Below are positions 61,684 to 64,000 of a stretch of DNA of 64,000 bases, one piece after another. Source of the stretch: Devosia sp. SD17-2. GTDB lineage: Bacteria; Pseudomonadota; Alphaproteobacteria; Rhizobiales; Devosiaceae. The stretch covers positions 186,001 to 250,000 of the forward strand of contig NZ_CP104002.1 of the NCBI RefSeq assembly GCF_029201565.1, read 5' to 3'. The notes beneath the pieces are model-generated. The model ran no database searches and had not been told where the DNA came from. It worked only from the letters and a program-made list of their open reading frames with translations. How positions within the stretch are numbered: position 1 is the stretch's first letter; the number at the start of each line of letters is the position of its first letter. Both the position numbers and the translations under genes were made by a program.

Positions 61684-63825
61684 ATGGATTTGGCACTTTG
61701 GCTGATCGTCGCGTGTGGCGGTCTGTCTATCGTTTATGGCGTCGTGACAACGCAGGGGCTGCTCGCAGCCGATGCCGGCTCACCCCGCATGCAGGAAATT
61801 TCAGCCGCCGTGCGCGAAGGCGCCTCGGCCTATCTCAAACGGCAATATACGACCATTGCCATTGTCGGCGTGGTCATCCTTATCGCAGCCTGGCTTCTGC
61901 TGGGTGCGCATGCCGCCATCGGTTTTCTGATCGGCGCGGTGCTGTCGGGTGTTGCCGGCTTCATCGGCATGAACGTCTCCGTGCGCGCCAATGTGCGCGT
62001 CGCCCAGGCCGCCGTCGGCTCGCTGGCCAAGGGTCTTGACCTTGCCTTCAAGTCGGGCGCCGTCACCGGTCTGCTCGTCGCAGGTCTCGGCCTTCTGGGC
62101 ATCACGCTCTATTTCATGATCCTCTCCTGGATGGGCAATGCGCCTACCAGCCGCGTGGTCATCGATTCCCTCGTGGCGCTCTCGTTCGGCGCTTCGCTGA
62201 TTTCCATCTTCGCCCGTCTCGGCGGCGGCATCTTCACGAAGGGTGCAGACGTCGGCGGCGACATGGTGGGCAAGGTCGAAGCCGGCATTCCGGAAGACGA
62301 TCCGCGCAACCCGGCCACCATCGCCGACAACGTCGGTGACAATGTCGGTGACTGTGCCGGCATGGCGGCAGACCTGTTTGAAACCTATGTGGTCACCATC
62401 GTTGCCACCATGGTTCTGGCGGCCATCATCCTGCCTGAAGCGTTAAAACTGCAGGGCATGGTGCTGCCCCTCGCCATTGGCGGGGCATGCGTCGTCACCT
62501 CGATCATCGGCACCTATTTCGTCAAACTGGGCGCCGACAACAACATCATGGGCGCGCTCTACAAGGGCGTCATCGCCACCGGCGTGCTCTCGCTCGTCGC
62601 CCTCCTGCCAGTCCTCTGGCTGATGTTCGGCGATATGAATCTTCTCATTGAAGCTTCGGACAAGACCTTCACCCCCTGGGCGCTCTTTGCCTGCGGCATC
62701 GTCGGTCTCGTCATCACTGGGCTGATCATCGTCATCACCGAATATTACACCGGCACCAACCGCCGCCCGGTCAATTCCATTGCCGAGGCTTCGGTCACCG
62801 GTCATGGCACCAATGTCATCCAGGGCCTGGCCGTCTCGCTGGAATCGACGGCACTGCCGGCCCTCGTCATCATCGCCGGCATCATCGTCACCTATTCGCT
62901 GGCGGGTCTCTTCGGCATTGCCTTTGCCGTCGCCACCATGCTGGCCCTGGCCGGTATTATCGTCGCGCTGGACGCCTTCGGTCCCGTCACCGACAATGCC
63001 GGCGGCATTGCCGAAATGGCCGGGCTCGATGCATCGGTGCGTCACAACACCGATGCGCTCGATGCGGTTGGCAACACCACGAAAGCCGTTACCAAGGGCT
63101 ATGCCATTGGTTCGGCCGGTCTTGGCGCATTGGTCCTCTTTGCGGCCTATACGCAGGACCTCATCTACTTCGCCAATCTGCCCGACGCTCCGGCGATCTT
63201 CCAGGGCATGGGTACGCTCACCTTCTCGCTGGCCGATCCCTATGTCGTGGTCGGTCTGCTCTTTGGTGGCCTCTTGCCCTTCCTCTTCGGCGGTATGTCG
63301 ATGACCGCCGTGGGTCGCGCGGCCCAGTCCGTGGTGGTGGAAGTGCGTCGCCAGTTCAAGGCCGATCCCGGCATCATGGCCGGCACGTCCAAGCCCGACT
63401 ACGCGCGGGCCGTCGACATGCTGACCAAGGCGGCGATCAAGGAAATGATCGTCCCGTCGCTCCTGCCGGTGCTGTCGCCGATCGTCGTCTTCTTCCTCAT
63501 CACCTGGATCGCCGGCCCCGCCGCTGGCTTCTCGGCCCTCGGCGCCATGCTGATGGGTGTGATTGTGACAGGCCTCTTCGTCGCCATTTCCATGACCGCC
63601 GGTGGCGGCGCCTGGGACAACGCAAAGAAGAGCTTTGAGGACGGCTTTACCGACAGCCAGGGCGTCAAACACTACAAGGGCTCGGACGCCCACAAGGCCT
63701 CCGTCACCGGCGACACCGTCGGCGACCCCTACAAGGACACGGCCGGCCCGGCCGTGAACCCGATGATCAAGATCACCAATATCGTGGCGCTGCTTCTGCT
63801 CGCCGTGCTGGCCCACTGGGGTTGA
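61684..63825 (+). CDS. hppA: membrane-bound proton-pumping pyrophosphatase, K+-independent type
   Basis: HppA couples pyrophosphate hydrolysis to proton transport across the inner membrane. The 713-residue product has about 16 helices, the signature [19 protein letters not shown] and [23 protein letters not shown], which carry the Mg-PPi acids, and [13 protein letters not shown]. In [10 protein letters not shown] the position after GNTT is Lys467, which marks K+-independent enzymes, while K+-dependent ones have Ala. The start is ATG 61684. A soluble Ppa is encoded 6 kb upstream. Confidence 0.96.
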   Translation: MDLALWLIVACGGLSIVYGVVTTQGLLAADAGSPRMQEISAAVREGASAYLKRQYTTIAIVGVVILIAAWLLLGAHAAIGFLIGAVLSGVAGFIGMNVSVRANVRVAQAAVGSLAKGLDLAFKSGAVTGLLVAGLGLLGITLYFMILSWMGNAPTSRVVIDSLVALSFGASLISIFARLGGGIFTKGADVGGDMVGKVEAGIPEDDPRNPATIADNVGDNVGDCAGMAADLFETYVVTIVATMVLAAIILPEALKLQGMVLPLAIGGACVVTSIIGTYFVKLGADNNIMGALYKGVIATGVLSLVALLPVLWLMFGDMNLLIEASDKTFTPWALFACGIVGLVITGLIIVITEYYTGTNRRPVNSIAEASVTGHGTNVIQGLAVSLESTALPALVIIAGIIVTYSLAGLFGIAFAVATMLALAGIIVALDAFGPVTDNAGGIAEMAGLDASVRHNTDALDAVGNTTKAVTKGYAIGSAGLGALVLFAAYTQDLIYFANLPDAPAIFQGMGTLTFSLADPYVVVGLLFGGLLPFLFGGMSMTAVGRAAQSVVVEVRRQFKADPGIMAGTSKPDYARAVDMLTKAAIKEMIVPSLLPVLSPIVVFFLITWIAGPAAGFSALGAMLMGVIVTGLFVAISMTAGGGAWDNAKKSFEDGFTDSQGVKHYKGSDAHKASVTGDTVGDPYKDTAGPAVNPMIKITNIVALLLLAVLAHWG

Positions 63826-63856
63826 CCAGACAAAGTCTGGCCCAGACACAGTCTGG
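63826..63856. repeat. tandem CCAGAC/GTCTGG hairpins after hppA
   Basis: CCAGACAAAGTCTGG (63826-63840) and CCAGACACAGTCTGG (63842-63856) are two adjacent hairpins of six pairs differing by one loop base. They begin directly after the hppA stop. Confidence 0.6.
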
Positions 63857-63888
63857 ACTGATCTTGAGGGGCCTCAAGCCCCCCGCCA

Positions 63889-63946
63889 CCGTCACCACCG
63901 GGCTCGTCCCGGTGGTCCACGCCTCAACAGGCTGGATTGGTGGCAA
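63889..63946. repeat. REP-like repeat, third copy
   Basis: GTCACCACCGGG and CCCGGTGGTCCACG (63891-63921) form the same type of palindrome as in the copy at 56741-56815, followed by the start of a second unit CTGGATTGGTGGC. Confidence 0.6.
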
Positions 63947-63954
63947 AACCAAGA

Positions 63955-63984
63955 AAGGCCCGGGGCGAAAGCTCCGGGCTTTTC
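63955..63984 (+). terminator. Rho-independent terminator after hppA
   Basis: AAAGGCCCGGGGC and GCTCCGGGCTTTT pair around GAAA (a GNRA-type loop) and end in a short T run. It lies 130 bases beyond the hppA stop, after the repeats. Confidence 0.8.
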
Positions 63985-64000
63985 TCGTCTGCGTTCCAGA

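Noticed and set aside
62443-63849. 468-codon frame antisense to hppA
   Set aside because: Highly charged, His- and Gly-rich shadow product without domains.
1-64000. CRISPR arrays, prophage or defence islands
   Set aside because: No regularly spaced repeats with unique spacers, no phage structural genes and no defence-type gene clusters were seen; nearly all genes are core.

Overview
The window is about 64 kb of high-GC bacterial chromosome with the gene content and order of the replication-origin region of a Hyphomicrobiales alphaproteobacterium. The protein flavour resembles Devosia, but that genus guess is inference only. Nearly everything is core genome. The coding strands switch near position 17,000: maf-aroE-coaE-dnaQ run leftward and hemE-hemJ-rho-mnmE-mnmG-rsmG-parA-parB run rightward. 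The gap between maf and hemE (16888-17325) carries DnaA-box-like motifs and two exact CtrA boxes (TTAA-N7-TTAA). I read it as the chromosomal origin. Eight parS-like sites lie in the window: six between 18.8 and 25.9 kb around parAB, with outliers at 3.9 and 33.4 kb.

Region by region. 1-1061: edge of dapB and two VOC (glyoxalase-fold) genes, the second frameshifted. 1112-6440 (minus): a histidine operon, hisB-DUF2628-hisH-hisA-two small membrane paralogues-hisF-hisE, ending in coaA. 6575-9543: a secreted protein, then hslV-GNAT-hslU. 9641-10781: an IS110-family element inserted in the loop of a REP-like palindrome, with a structured upstream segment that is a candidate bridge RNA. 11110-14055: XRE regulator, Smr protein, Tim44-like protein, fxsA, secB. 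14148-16887 (minus): dnaQ, coaE, aroE, maf. 16888-17325: oriC candidate. 17326-25882: heme and tRNA-modification genes, rho and the parAB segregation pair. 25956-30090 (minus): holA, lptE, leuS. 30222-32397: yggS, an OmpR-type response regulator, a cyclic-nucleotide-binding protein. 32411-38815 (mostly minus): xth, rplS, trmD, rimM, EVE, YciI, gpsA, tsaD. 38842-43224: hemC-hemD-mitofilin-like-hemY, then tRNA-Thr(CGT).

43478-46936: a small unknown protein, an autoinducer-synthase-like N-acyltransferase and a GGDEF/EAL protein. 47118-53291: phhB and the imuA-imuB-dnaE2 mutagenesis cassette with a LexA box. 53541-57888: TerB-like protein, secreted protein, uspA behind twin CRP/FNR-type sites, ppa, a DUF3445 protein, a cytochrome b561-like protein divergent from a MarR regulator. 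58105-63825: typA, dedA, yggT, DUF167, and hppA behind a structured leader.

The genes cooperate in a few clear modules: histidine synthesis, heme synthesis (hemE, hemJ, hemC, hemD, hemY), origin and segregation (oriC, parS, parAB), translation (rplS, rimM, trmD, leuS, mnmEG, rsmG, tsaD, typA), CoA synthesis (coaA, coaE), and SOS mutagenesis (imuAB-dnaE2). Two families of short dispersed repeats sit between genes. I found no CRISPR array, prophage, rRNA or obvious defence island. The features most worth follow-up are the CtrA-marked origin, the IS110/bridge-RNA/REP arrangement, the tandem membrane paralogues inside the his operon and the structured leaders of rho and hppA.
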